Notes under the pieces: generated by a model | Databases searched by the model: none | What the model was told of the DNA's origin: nothing | Seen by the model: the letters and a program-made list of their open reading frames with translations, nothing else | In this document: piece by piece, positions 16,316-23,055 of the stretch | How the letters are laid out: each line of letters starts with the position of its first letter | Numbering within the stretch: position 1 is the stretch's first letter | Assembly (NCBI GenBank): GCA_937876865.1 | Contig: CALEFF010000012.1 | Location: 1 to 42,217, forward strand | From: an uncultured Bacteroidales bacterium | GTDB taxonomy: Bacteria; Bacteroidota; Bacteroidia; Bacteroidales; P3 | Length of the DNA stretch: 42,217 nucleotides | Direction of reading: 5' to 3' | Made by a program: the position numbers and the translations under genes

Positions 16316-17512
16316 TTATAAACCTATGAAAATTCCAAAGGTAAATGGTGCTTTGTATTCTGGAAAGTTTGTAGAGAATATATTAGTCAAGGAGTGAGAT
16401 ACGTAGAATGAAAAATCTTTGTATCCAAATCCGAACATAGCATCTGCTTTGAAGGTGTTAAAATTCTTAAATGAAGCACCGCTATATTGTTCTGTTATTT
16501 CTCCGTTTTCAATCCAAGAACGCTTAAATCCGGTGTGGTCGCAACGATAATTGATTCCGCCCATTGCTCCAAAGTAAACTCTGAAATCTTCATTGAAATT
16601 AACTCTTAAAAGTAATGGTACAGTGATATAGCGAGCCACAAGTTTGTTTTCTTCTATTGAATAATTGTTTGTAGTAGGATTTGTTGTGAAATTGTAGTTA
16701 TCAAATCCATTGCTAAAATTAAAAATATTGCTTTGGTAACCTATACCCGTTGTTATAGAGAAAAGATGCTCAGGAAAGAAAGTCATATCTATTAAAATAT
16801 CCCAACGGCTTGACCAATTCAAATGATAATTGCTTGCCTGTGTAGGAAGCGTAAATAGATTTTCAGCACTCCAATTCAAATAACTATAACCAATTGCTAA
16901 ATTTGATTCGAACAAATCTTTCTTTTGTTTTTTTGTTTTCTTATTTTTCTCTTCTGTTGTAAAGAATTGGCTTAAATTTTTTGTTAATTCTTTTTCTATT
17001 TCTTCTTTTGGAAGGCTTATAGTGTCGTTATCTTTTAATTCTGTTGAGTCATTTGCAATAGCTTTTAATATTCCTGTTACTATTGAATAAGCTGCAGCGT
17101 CCGTCATGCTTACATCTTTTGCGTAAGATAAAGAATATTTTTGTCCATCTGTGAAAATAGCAATATATCTTTCATCCATCATTTCATCCTTGTAGTCATA
17201 TATTTTTTTCTCTATTTGAATAGAGTCAGCCTGAACAAAGATTGTGTCATCAGAATGGTTATCGCTATATAACAAATAGCTGTTTAATTCTTCTCCTAAT
17301 TGTTTTAGGATAGGATTATCGGCAGAGGAGCAAGTTTTTACGTCTTTGAGATTCTTGGCTTGTTCTTTTGAAACTACCGAAACATAGTTTCCTAATTTTA
17401 AAGTTTCACCTTGATGAATTGTTTCTTTGTTAAACATCTCTTGTGCCTTGACTGCGTTGAACGCTGTAAAGAGGCTCACTAATGCTACTAAGGTTGTGAT
17501 TTTCCTTACCAT
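16316..17512 (-). CDS. Outer-membrane beta-barrel protein with long periplasmic N-terminal part
   Basis: A 398-aa protein with signal peptide MVRKITTLVALVSLFTAFNAVKA. Residues about 24-200 form a non-barrel region (TIFVQADSIQIEKKIYDY, FTDGQKYSLSYAKDVSM) and end in a charged linker EEKNKKTKKQKKD. From about 202 onward alternating strands (LFESNLAIGYSYLNWSAE, FRVYFGAMGGINYRC, FNTFKADAMFGFGYKDFSFYVSHSL) end in FTFGIFIGL, typical of the PorT/outer-membrane-protein barrel family with an aromatic-rich end. It is the third gene of a sigma/anti-sigma/OMP set and starts 19 nt after the anti-sigma gene. It could be the regulated effector or a sensor for that pair; the sequence does not say which. Confidence 0.72.
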   Translation of the reverse strand: MVRKITTLVALVSLFTAFNAVKAQEMFNKETIHQGETLKLGNYVSVVSKEQAKNLKDVKTCSSADNPILKQLGEELNSYLLYSDNHSDDTIFVQADSIQIEKKIYDYKDEMMDERYIAIFTDGQKYSLSYAKDVSMTDAAAYSIVTGILKAIANDSTELKDNDTISLPKEEIEKELTKNLSQFFTTEEKNKKTKKQKKDLFESNLAIGYSYLNWSAENLFTLPTQASNYHLNWSSRWDILIDMTFFPEHLFSITTGIGYQSNIFNFSNGFDNYNFTTNPTTNNYSIEENKLVARYITVPLLLRVNFNEDFRVYFGAMGGINYRCDHTGFKRSWIENGEITEQYSGASFKNFNTFKADAMFGFGYKDFSFYVSHSLTNIFSTNFPEYKAPFTFGIFIGL

Positions 17513-17531
17513 AACTTTTAATTTTTATTTA

Positions 17532-18302
17532 TTAAACATTTATTTTTTCTTCTCTTTTTATTGTTGTAGTTGTTGTTTTTACTTGTCTCTTTCCAATATT
17601 TCTCACTGTGTTTATCGCTTTTTGTGTGTTGGAAACAAAGTCTGAATTATAAAACTCATCAATCTTTTTGTCTAAATTTATGCTTTTGATAATCCTGCTT
17701 GCAAGAGTAGGTTTGCTTTCTTTTTTTACTACTATACTCTCTTCGTATCTCATATATATAATACGCTCTTGTCTCTCTATTTTCGGCTTTGCAAGTTCTG
17801 TTTTTTGGAATACAAGTTGGTGAATTATAGTGTCTTGCTCTTCTTCTATTGAGAAGTAAAAATTTTCCTTTGCTTTTTCATTTTTTTTCTTTACTTTTTC
17901 AAAATAATTCTTTGCTTTTTCAGAATTTTTCTTAGCTTTTTTTTGAACAATCAAAGTAGGCGTTTTTTCTTCTACTATAACCTCTTTTTCTAATAGAGGT
18001 TTGATAGCAAAAAACAACAATATCATTGCCGCAATCGAGCAAGCATATTTCATATATCTTGGAACAAAAACAATGCTTCTTGCTTTTTTGCCCGTTGCAA
18101 GAGTAAATAACTCATCTTTTTCTGTAAACTTTACCTCAGAAGGCTTATCTAAACCCTTGCAACCTTTATAAGAAGAAAGCATTTGCTTGTATTGAGGATT
18201 GTTTTCAAGAAAAGCCTCAACCTCCTTTTGCTCCTTAGGACTTAAATCGCCCTCTGCATAATCAAAAAGTATGACCTCAATATTATCTTTCGTTATTTTC
18301 AT
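17532..18302 (-). CDS. Putative anti-sigma factor, single-pass membrane protein
   Basis: A 256-aa protein. The N-terminal region (1-70) has the anti-sigma look: NIEVILFDYAEGDLSPKEQKEVEAFLENNPQY. One membrane helix follows at about 84-103 (MKYACSIAAMILLFFAIK). The remaining periplasmic part is very Lys/Glu-rich with an internal near-repeat (SEKAKNYFEK / NEKAKENFYF) and a basic tail. It overlaps the upstream sigma gene by 20 nt, the usual arrangement for a sigma/anti-sigma pair. No zinc-binding HxxxCxxC motif is present, so it would be a non-ZAS type. Assignment rests on context, topology and the N-terminal motif. Confidence 0.68.
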   Translation of the reverse strand: MKITKDNIEVILFDYAEGDLSPKEQKEVEAFLENNPQYKQMLSSYKGCKGLDKPSEVKFTEKDELFTLATGKKARSIVFVPRYMKYACSIAAMILLFFAIKPLLEKEVIVEEKTPTLIVQKKAKKNSEKAKNYFEKVKKKNEKAKENFYFSIEEEQDTIIHQLVFQKTELAKPKIERQERIIYMRYEESIVVKKESKPTLASRIIKSINLDKKIDEFYNSDFVSNTQKAINTVRNIGKRQVKTTTTTIKREEKINV

Positions 18303-18750
18303 ATATCTCTTTTAATTTTAATTTTGCTCTAAATATATTTACCTTTACATCACTTTGGCTTAATTGCAATATCTCTGCGATTTCCTTAACCGAAAAGCCT
18401 TGCCACTCCTTTAACATTAAACATTGACGCATTTTTTCGCTGAGTTGTTCAAGTAAATAATCCAATAATTGTTTGTTATCGGTGTTTGAGTAAATAGGAG
18501 TGTCGCTTTGAAAGTCGTTTTCTCTAACCTTATTGTAGCGAAAGTGTTTTAACATATTGTTGTGAGCAGTAACAAAAAGCCAATTTCTTACCTTATCTTT
18601 TTCAATCTTTTCTTTATTGTTCCAAAGCGAAAGAAAAGTATCTTGAAGAATATCCTTTGAAGAATCCCTATCCTGTAAATTTTTTACAAGATAGGCAAAT
18701 ACCCCATCGGAATAAAGCTCAATTATTTTCTTATACTCTTTTTCGCTCAT
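18283..18750 (-). CDS. ECF-type RNA polymerase sigma factor
   Basis: A 155-aa alternative sigma factor. Region 2 spans about 10-75 (LVKNLQDRDSSKDILQDTFLSLWNN, KVRNWLFVTAHNNMLKHFRYN) and region 4 about 95-150 (LEQLSEKMRQCLMLKEWQGFSVKEIAEILQLSQSDVKVNIFRAKLKLKEIY). Length is typical for ECF factors. It starts the operon with the anti-sigma and barrel genes, so a regulatory circuit responding to the cell envelope is likely. I see no FecR-like motif or TonB receptor beside it, so iron or polysaccharide signalling is not supported. Confidence 0.9.
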   Translation of the reverse strand: MSEKEYKKIIELYSDGVFAYLVKNLQDRDSSKDILQDTFLSLWNNKEKIEKDKVRNWLFVTAHNNMLKHFRYNKVRENDFQSDTPIYSNTDNKQLLDYLLEQLSEKMRQCLMLKEWQGFSVKEIAEILQLSQSDVKVNIFRAKLKLKEIYENNER

Positions 18751-18802
18751 TGAAATTTAGTTTCCTTTTACTATAATAATCCCTTACCCATATAAAAGGT
18801 TA

Positions 18803-18810
18803 CAAAAATA
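18803..18810 (-). promoter_or_regulatory. Putative -7 box for the ECF sigma operon
   Basis: Minus strand TATTTTTG (18810-18803), 52 nt before the sigma ATG. No TTTG was found 19-20 nt upstream, so this promoter may need an activator or a different sigma factor. Confidence 0.45.
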
Positions 18811-18839
18811 TAGAAAAAAATACTCTCAGTCGGAAAAAG

Positions 18840-18853
18840 TGTCAAAAATGACA
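18840..18853. promoter_or_regulatory. Perfect palindrome TGTCA-AAAA-TGACA
   Basis: Five-base arms separated by four A, lying between the two divergent promoters. The geometry is that of a dimeric regulator's operator and recalls Crp/Fnr-type sites, but the half-site is not one I can assign. Confidence 0.35.
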
Positions 18854-18966
18854 GAAATTTCGAATAGGATTATCTTCGTTCTTTGTTTTATGAAATTTTT
18901 TCATTATTTTAATTTACTGAAACAAAGTGTTTTAAGATTTTTTCTTTAAAAAAACTTGCGAAAATA

Positions 18967-18997
18967 TTTGTTGGTTTAAAGAAAACGCTTATTTTTG
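18967..18997 (+). promoter_or_regulatory. Promoter of the fprA-hrb-rbr-perR-rubredoxin operon
   Basis: TTTG (18967-18970), 19 nt, TATTTTTG (18990-18997) followed by C. It has the same spacing as the bamD, mtgA, prim-pol and TonB-receptor promoters in this window. The leader to the fprA ATG is about 90 nt. Confidence 0.78.
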
Positions 18998-19012
18998 CAA
19001 TCGAAATCAAAT

Positions 19013-19027
19013 TTGTAATGATTACAA
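19013..19027. promoter_or_regulatory. PerR/Fur-type 7-1-7 operator
   Basis: TTGTAAT-G-ATTACAA is a perfect 7-1-7 palindrome. The symmetry extends to 25 bp with one mismatched pair. PerR and Fur boxes are 7-1-7 repeats of this type (PerR consensus TTATAAT-N-ATTATAA). It lies about 10-25 nt after the predicted transcription start, where a bound repressor would block RNA polymerase, and a PerR-like gene is fourth in the operon. Confidence 0.75.
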
Positions 19028-19092
19028 TTTTGAAAAAACAAAATAAAAAACAAGATAGTTAAATTAAGTGTTAAATATAAAAAAATAAGATT

Positions 19093-20301
19093 ATGCACAA
19101 CGCAAGAAAAATTACAAATGATTATTACTGGGTAGGGGGAAGCGATCGCCGTTTGGCTTTATTTGAAAATGTAATGCCTATTCCAAGGGGCGTTTCTTAT
19201 AATGCTTACTTGTTAATGGACGAAGATAAGACAGTTCTTTTAGATACAGCTGATGCTTCAATTTCTTATCAATTTTTTGAAAACGTTAAGTATGTTTTAA
19301 ATGGAAGAAGTTTGGATTATCTTGTGGTTAATCACATGGAACCTGACCATTGTGCGTTGATTGAAGACTTAGTGTTGCGTTATCCTGCAATGAAATTGAT
19401 TGGAAATGCAAAAACACTAACTATGATAAAGCAATTTTTTGATTTTGAGGTTGATGATAGATTTATAACAGTGAAAGAGGGTGATGTTTTTGAAACAAAA
19501 AATCATAAACTTACCTTTGTAATGGCTCCAATGGTTCACTGGCCTGAGGCAATGTTTACTTATGATATTGAAACTAAGATTTTATTTTCAGCAGATGCTT
19601 TTGGAACTTTTGGAGCCTTAAATGGAAACTTATTCAATGACGAGGTTAATTTCGATAGAGATTGGATTGATGATGCAAGACGTTACTATACTAATATTGT
19701 TGGTAAGTATGGTCAATCTGTTCAAACTGTTTTGAAAAAGGCCGCAGGCATTCAAATTGATATGATTTGTCCTTTACATGGTCCAATTTGGAGAAATAAT
19801 TTAGGATACTTTTTAGATAAGTATAATAAGTGGAGTTTATATGAGCCAGAAGATAAAGCGGTGATGATTGTCTATGGTTCAATGTATGGAAACACTGAAT
19901 CGGTGGCAAATAAGACTGCAAGCCTTTTGGCAGAAGCTGGTGTGAAAGATGTAAGATGCTATGATGTATCGGCAACTCACGTTTCTTATTTGATTTCTGA
20001 GGCATTTCGTTGTTCACACATTATTTTGGCTGCTCCAACTTATAATGGTGGTGTGTTTACTCCAATGGAAAATTTCTTATTGGACTTAAAGGCTCACGGA
20101 TTACAAAAAAGAAGTTTTGCAATCATTGAAAACGGAACTTGGGGACCTGTTGCTGGTTGCAAAATGCGTTCAATGATTGAAGAAATGAAGGATATGAAAG
20201 TTCTTGAATCAACACTTACTATTCGCTCTTCTATGAAAGATAATCAAATTGAAATGTTAGAAGAGATGGTAAAAGACGTTGTAGAGGATTTGAATAAGTA
20301 A
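19093..20301 (+). CDS. fprA: Flavodiiron protein FprA (O2/NO reductase)
   Basis: A 402-aa A-type flavoprotein that reduces O2 to water and/or NO to N2O in the cytoplasm of anaerobes. The metallo-beta-lactamase-like domain (1-250) has the full diiron ligand set: H81, E83, D85, H86 in NHMEPDHC, H149 in MVHWPE, D168 in SADAF and H229 in CPLHGP. The flavodoxin domain (256-402) has the FMN loop YGSMYGNTES (261-270), then APTYNGG and ENGTWGP. No C-terminal rubredoxin is fused; the next gene supplies one. It is the first gene of a five-gene operon with a PerR-type box in its leader. All ligands are intact, so activity is likely. Confidence 0.95.
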   Translation: MHNARKITNDYYWVGGSDRRLALFENVMPIPRGVSYNAYLLMDEDKTVLLDTADASISYQFFENVKYVLNGRSLDYLVVNHMEPDHCALIEDLVLRYPAMKLIGNAKTLTMIKQFFDFEVDDRFITVKEGDVFETKNHKLTFVMAPMVHWPEAMFTYDIETKILFSADAFGTFGALNGNLFNDEVNFDRDWIDDARRYYTNIVGKYGQSVQTVLKKAAGIQIDMICPLHGPIWRNNLGYFLDKYNKWSLYEPEDKAVMIVYGSMYGNTESVANKTASLLAEAGVKDVRCYDVSATHVSYLISEAFRCSHIILAAPTYNGGVFTPMENFLLDLKAHGLQKRSFAIIENGTWGPVAGCKMRSMIEEMKDMKVLESTLTIRSSMKDNQIEMLEEMVKDVVEDLNK

Positions 20302-20322
20302 TAATTAAAAAAAGTCAAAGAT

Positions 20323-20934
20323 ATGAATGTGTTAGATAAGTTAGAATACGGACTATTTGTGTTATCGGCTCACGAAAATCAAAAGGATAATGCTTGTATT
20401 ACAAATGTTGCAATGCAGGTTACTGACAATCCAACAAGAATTGCTTTCACTGTGAACAAGAATAATCTAACTCACGATATGATTTTTAACACAGGTAAGT
20501 TTACTTTAAGCATTTTGACAACAGATGTGCCAATGGAATTGATACAACACTTTGGGTTTAAAAGCGGAAGAGAGGTAGAAAAGTTTGAAAACTACCCTTA
20601 TGCTCAAAAAAATCAACAAGGTATGTATTATATCACTGAAAAATATGCAAATGCTTATATTTCGGGAACAGTTTTCTCTAAAATGGATTTAGGAACACAT
20701 ACATTATTTTTGGCAGATGTAGTAGAAACACAAGATCTTTCTGAAAAGAAATCGCTAACATACGAATATTATCACCAAAACATTAAACCACAACCAAAAA
20801 GTAGTAAGAAAAAATCTTGGGTGTGCAAAGTATGTGGTTATGTTCACGAAGAAGAAAGTTTGCCTCAGGATTTTATTTGTCCTTGGTGCCAACATGGTGT
20901 AGCGGATTTTGAAGTAATGGAGGTGTCTAATTAA
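20323..20934 (+). CDS. hrb: Flavin reductase-rubredoxin fusion (Hrb, high-molecular-weight rubredoxin)
   Basis: A 203-aa fusion. Residues 1-150 are an FMN-binding split barrel of the flavoredoxin type (LEYGLFVLSAHENQKDNACITNVAMQVTDNP, then FSKMDLGTHTLFLADVVE). A Lys/Ser-rich linker leads to a rubredoxin-like domain with iron-binding Cys168, 171, 186 and 189 (CKVCGY, CPWCQHG). In Moorella the homologous Hrb passes electrons from NADH to FprA, making an NADH-driven O2/NO reductase. The gene is 21 nt after fprA, which fits that partnership well. The rubredoxin part is the short, loop-deleted version. Confidence 0.9.
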   Translation: MNVLDKLEYGLFVLSAHENQKDNACITNVAMQVTDNPTRIAFTVNKNNLTHDMIFNTGKFTLSILTTDVPMELIQHFGFKSGREVEKFENYPYAQKNQQGMYYITEKYANAYISGTVFSKMDLGTHTLFLADVVETQDLSEKKSLTYEYYHQNIKPQPKSSKKKSWVCKVCGYVHEEESLPQDFICPWCQHGVADFEVMEVSN

Positions 20935-20963
20935 TATGTTTAATTTAAAATAAAGAATGAATT

Positions 20964-21503
20964 ATGGAATTAAAAGGAAGTAAAACAGAAAAGAATTTAA
21001 TGGCTGCTTTTGCAGGAGAATCTCAGGCTCATACCAAGTATTTATATTATGCTTCAAAAGCAAAGAAAGATGGTTATGTGCAAATGGCAAATCTTTTTGA
21101 AGAAACAGCCTTAAATGAGAAGGAACACGCAAAAATTTGGTTTAAACTTTTACACGAAGGCGAAGTTCCAGATACAATGACTAATCTTAAAGATGCTGCA
21201 AACGGAGAAAATTATGAGTGGACTGATATGTACGCTAATTTTGCCAAAGAAGCAAGGGAAGAAGGCTTTACAAAAATTGCAACATTGTTTGAATTGGTTG
21301 CCAAAATTGAAAAAGAACACGAAGAACGCTATCGTAAATTGTTGAAAAACATTGAAGATGGAGTTGTATTCTCTAAGGAAAATGATACAGTATGGCAATG
21401 TGCAAATTGCGGACATATAATAATAGGTAAAAAAGCACCAAAGATTTGTCCGGTTTGCGATCATCCTCAATCATATTTCCAAGTTAGAGCAGAGAATTAT
21501 TAA
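20964..21503 (+). CDS. rbr: Rubrerythrin (NADH-linked peroxidase component)
   Basis: A 179-aa rubrerythrin that reduces hydrogen peroxide. The four-helix ferritin-like domain (1-135) has the diiron Glu/His pattern (AFAGESQAHTKYLYYA with E19; ALNEKEHAKIWF; ELVAKIEKEHEERYRKLL). The C-terminal rubredoxin domain has C146, C149, C162 and C165 (CANCGH, CPVCDH). Length is normal. It sits third in the operon, 29 nt after hrb, so electrons could come from Hrb or from the small rubredoxin encoded further down. Confidence 0.95.
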   Translation: MELKGSKTEKNLMAAFAGESQAHTKYLYYASKAKKDGYVQMANLFEETALNEKEHAKIWFKLLHEGEVPDTMTNLKDAANGENYEWTDMYANFAKEAREEGFTKIATLFELVAKIEKEHEERYRKLLKNIEDGVVFSKENDTVWQCANCGHIIIGKKAPKICPVCDHPQSYFQVRAENY

Positions 21504-21516
21504 GATAAGGAAGTAT

Positions 21517-21954
21517 ATGAGTGATAAATGGGCATTAAATACGGTAAAACAATATCTTCTTGAAAGGGATATAAAACCTTCCGTTCAAAGAATAGCGGTG
21601 ATGACTTATTTATTAGAACATCGCACTCATCCAACGGTTGATGAGATATACTTAGAACTGCAAGATAAGATACCGACTTTGTCAAAGACCACTATATACA
21701 ATACTTTAAAACTGTTTGTTGAAAAAAAAGCAATACTTGCTCTAACGATTGATGAAAAAATGGTAAGATTTGATGGGTATAGACAAAGACATGCACACTT
21801 ATTTTGCCATAGTTGCGGAAAAGTAATTGATGTTCCTTTGGAATACGATGTTGAATTACCACAAACAGAAGAAACAAAAGGATTTACAGACGTTGAGACA
21901 CAAGTTTATCACAAAGGATATTGTGCCGAATGTTTAGAAACAAAAAAATTATGA
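21517..21954 (+). CDS. perR: Fur-family peroxide regulator, PerR type
   Basis: A 145-aa repressor. The winged-helix domain (10-85) has KPSVQRIAVMTYLLEHRTHPTVDEIY and LSKTTIYNTLKLFVEK. The dimerisation domain has the structural Zn site C97xxC100 and C136xxC139. The candidate regulatory-metal ligands H38, D86, H92, H94 and D105 correspond one-for-one, at +1 numbering, to H37, D85, H91, H93 and D104 of Bacillus PerR; Asp rather than Glu at the last position is a PerR-like feature. It lies 13 nt after rubrerythrin, in an operon that begins with a matching 7-1-7 box, so autoregulation and peroxide-induced derepression are inferred. Fur or Zur cannot be wholly excluded. Confidence 0.83.
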   Translation: MSDKWALNTVKQYLLERDIKPSVQRIAVMTYLLEHRTHPTVDEIYLELQDKIPTLSKTTIYNTLKLFVEKKAILALTIDEKMVRFDGYRQRHAHLFCHSCGKVIDVPLEYDVELPQTEETKGFTDVETQVYHKGYCAECLETKKL

Positions 21955-21974
21955 ATTAAATAAACACAAAAGAA

Positions 21975-22136
21975 ATGAAAAAGTATGAATGCACAGTTTG
22001 CGGATTCGTTTACGATGAAGCAATAGGAGATCCTGATAACGGAATCGCTCCTGGAACAAAATGGGAAGACTTGCCACAAGATTATACTTGCCCTTTATGT
22101 GGAGTAGGTAAAGAAGATTTTCAAGAAGTTAATTAA
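21975..22136 (+). CDS. rd: Rubredoxin
   Basis: A 53-aa electron carrier, complete from ATG 21975 to TAA 22134-22136. It starts MKKYECTVCGFVYDEAIGDP and carries the FeS4 ligands in CTVCG (C6, C9) and CPLCGVG (C39, C42), with GIAPGTKWEDLP between them. Length and all conserved aromatic and Gly positions are standard. It closes the operon, 20 nt after perR and 4 nt before a terminator. It probably feeds electrons to rubrerythrin and possibly to FprA, making three rubredoxin-type domains in one operon. Confidence 0.96.
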   Translation: MKKYECTVCGFVYDEAIGDPDNGIAPGTKWEDLPQDYTCPLCGVGKEDFQEVN

Positions 22137-22140
22137 AAAC

Positions 22141-22168
22141 AAAAAAGGCACTCATAAGTGCCTTTTTT
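22141..22168. terminator. Bidirectional terminator after rubredoxin
   Basis: Perfect stem GGCACT (22147-22152) / AGTGCC (22157-22162) with CATA loop, six A before and six T after. It serves the detoxification operon and the converging glucosaminidase gene. Confidence 0.88.
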
Positions 22169-22173
22169 GTTTC

Positions 22174-22920
22174 TTAAAACTCAACCTCAAAATCCAATCT
22201 ATTTATATCTTGTTGGTCAATTATTTTTTGAAGTTCTTTTTCTAATTTACGTTTTTCTCTTTCCTTTTTTCTTTCTTGGCGTTTTTCTTTCCAACGTTTC
22301 CAGAAAGGTTTTTTCTTTTCTTTCTTTTCTTGTTTTATTTCTTTGCTTTGAGGATTTTTTTCTTTGTTTTGAGAAATTATTTCTTTGCTTTCTTCTTGCA
22401 AGTCTTCTTCTTGATAAGTTTGACTAATGTTTGCTAAATCGTAAAGTTCAATAATGTCAATCAAAAGTTGAGGATATTTTGGATTTGTTGCATATCCTGC
22501 TTGTTTTAGCCCTTTTGCCCAACCTTTATAGTCGGTAATTTTCAATTTAAAAAGGTCTGCATATCTTTTTTTACCAACAAGAAAAAGCGAATGGTCAATA
22601 TAAGATTGTTCTGCATTGTCATAAACCCTAAAACATTCGTTTTTCTTGTCGTCATCTTTGTATATTTTCTTTCCTTTCCAATCATTATGGCATTTTATAC
22701 CGAAATGATTATTTGCCTCTGTGGCTAAGCGTGAGCGACCGCTACCAGATTCCAATATTCCTTGAGCAAGAGTAATGCAAGCAGGAATTCCATATTGTTT
22801 TTCTTGTTCAATGGCAATTTTTGTGTAAGTATTGATGTAATCTTGTGTGGAATTACTTTTGCTTTGTCCAAAAACAATTACTGAACTAAGCATTAAAAAT
22901 AAAAATACTTTAATTTTCAT
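22174..22920 (-). CDS. Secreted N-acetylglucosaminidase (GH73) with charged tail
   Basis: A 248-aa peptidoglycan hydrolase. Signal peptide MKIKVFLFLMLSSVIVFGQ is followed by a GH73/FlgJ-type domain (about 25-165): ACITLAQGILESGSGRSRLA with catalytic E57, NNHFGIKCHNDWKGKKIY, FRVYDNAEQSYIDHSLFL and GYATNPKYPQLLIDIIELY. Bacteroidota relatives often carry C-terminal LysM repeats; here residues about 175-248 are instead a Lys/Glu/Gln-rich low-complexity tail (KPFWKRWKEKRQERKKE), which could bind the wall electrostatically. It is divergent from the prim-pol fusion gene. Confidence 0.85.
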   Translation of the reverse strand: MKIKVFLFLMLSSVIVFGQSKSNSTQDYINTYTKIAIEQEKQYGIPACITLAQGILESGSGRSRLATEANNHFGIKCHNDWKGKKIYKDDDKKNECFRVYDNAEQSYIDHSLFLVGKKRYADLFKLKITDYKGWAKGLKQAGYATNPKYPQLLIDIIELYDLANISQTYQEEDLQEESKEIISQNKEKNPQSKEIKQEKKEKKKPFWKRWKEKRQERKKEREKRKLEKELQKIIDQQDINRLDFEVEF

Positions 22921-22952
22921 AGAATATACTAAATAATGAATAAAATTTTTTG

Positions 22953-22960
22953 CGAAGATA
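22953..22960 (-). promoter_or_regulatory. Possible -7 box for the glucosaminidase gene
   Basis: Minus strand TATCTTCG, one mismatch from TAnnTTTG, 33 nt upstream of the ATG. No matching -33 element. Confidence 0.35.
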
Positions 22961-22999
22961 CAATAAAGAAACGAAATTTAGCCTTTTTTGCGTTATGAT

Positions 23000-23030
23000 T
23001 TTGTATTTTATTAACTAAATATTATTTTTG
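23000..23030 (+). promoter_or_regulatory. Promoter of the prim-pol/exonuclease/FGE-like fusion gene
   Basis: TTTG (23000-23003), 19 nt, TATTTTTG (23023-23030) followed by C, 26 nt before the ATG: a full housekeeping-type promoter. Confidence 0.75.
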
Positions 23031-23055
23031 CAAGTTATCTTTAAATAATGAAATT

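Larger units (their letters stand above)
18751..19092. other. Divergent intergenic region between the sigma operon and the fprA operon
   Basis: 342 bp without a gene. From left to right it holds a -7 box for the sigma operon (18803-18810, minus), a perfect inverted repeat TGTCA-N4-TGACA (18840-18853), the fprA promoter (18967-18997), a PerR-type palindrome (19013-19027) and a 65-nt A-rich leader. Nothing else was recognised; no RNA gene or short ORF with family features. Confidence 0.7.

Noticed and set aside
16316..17512. Barrel protein as the T9SS component PorT
   Set aside because: The PorT-like name covers a broad barrel family; the ECF/anti-sigma context and the long N-terminal segment do not match the T9SS component.
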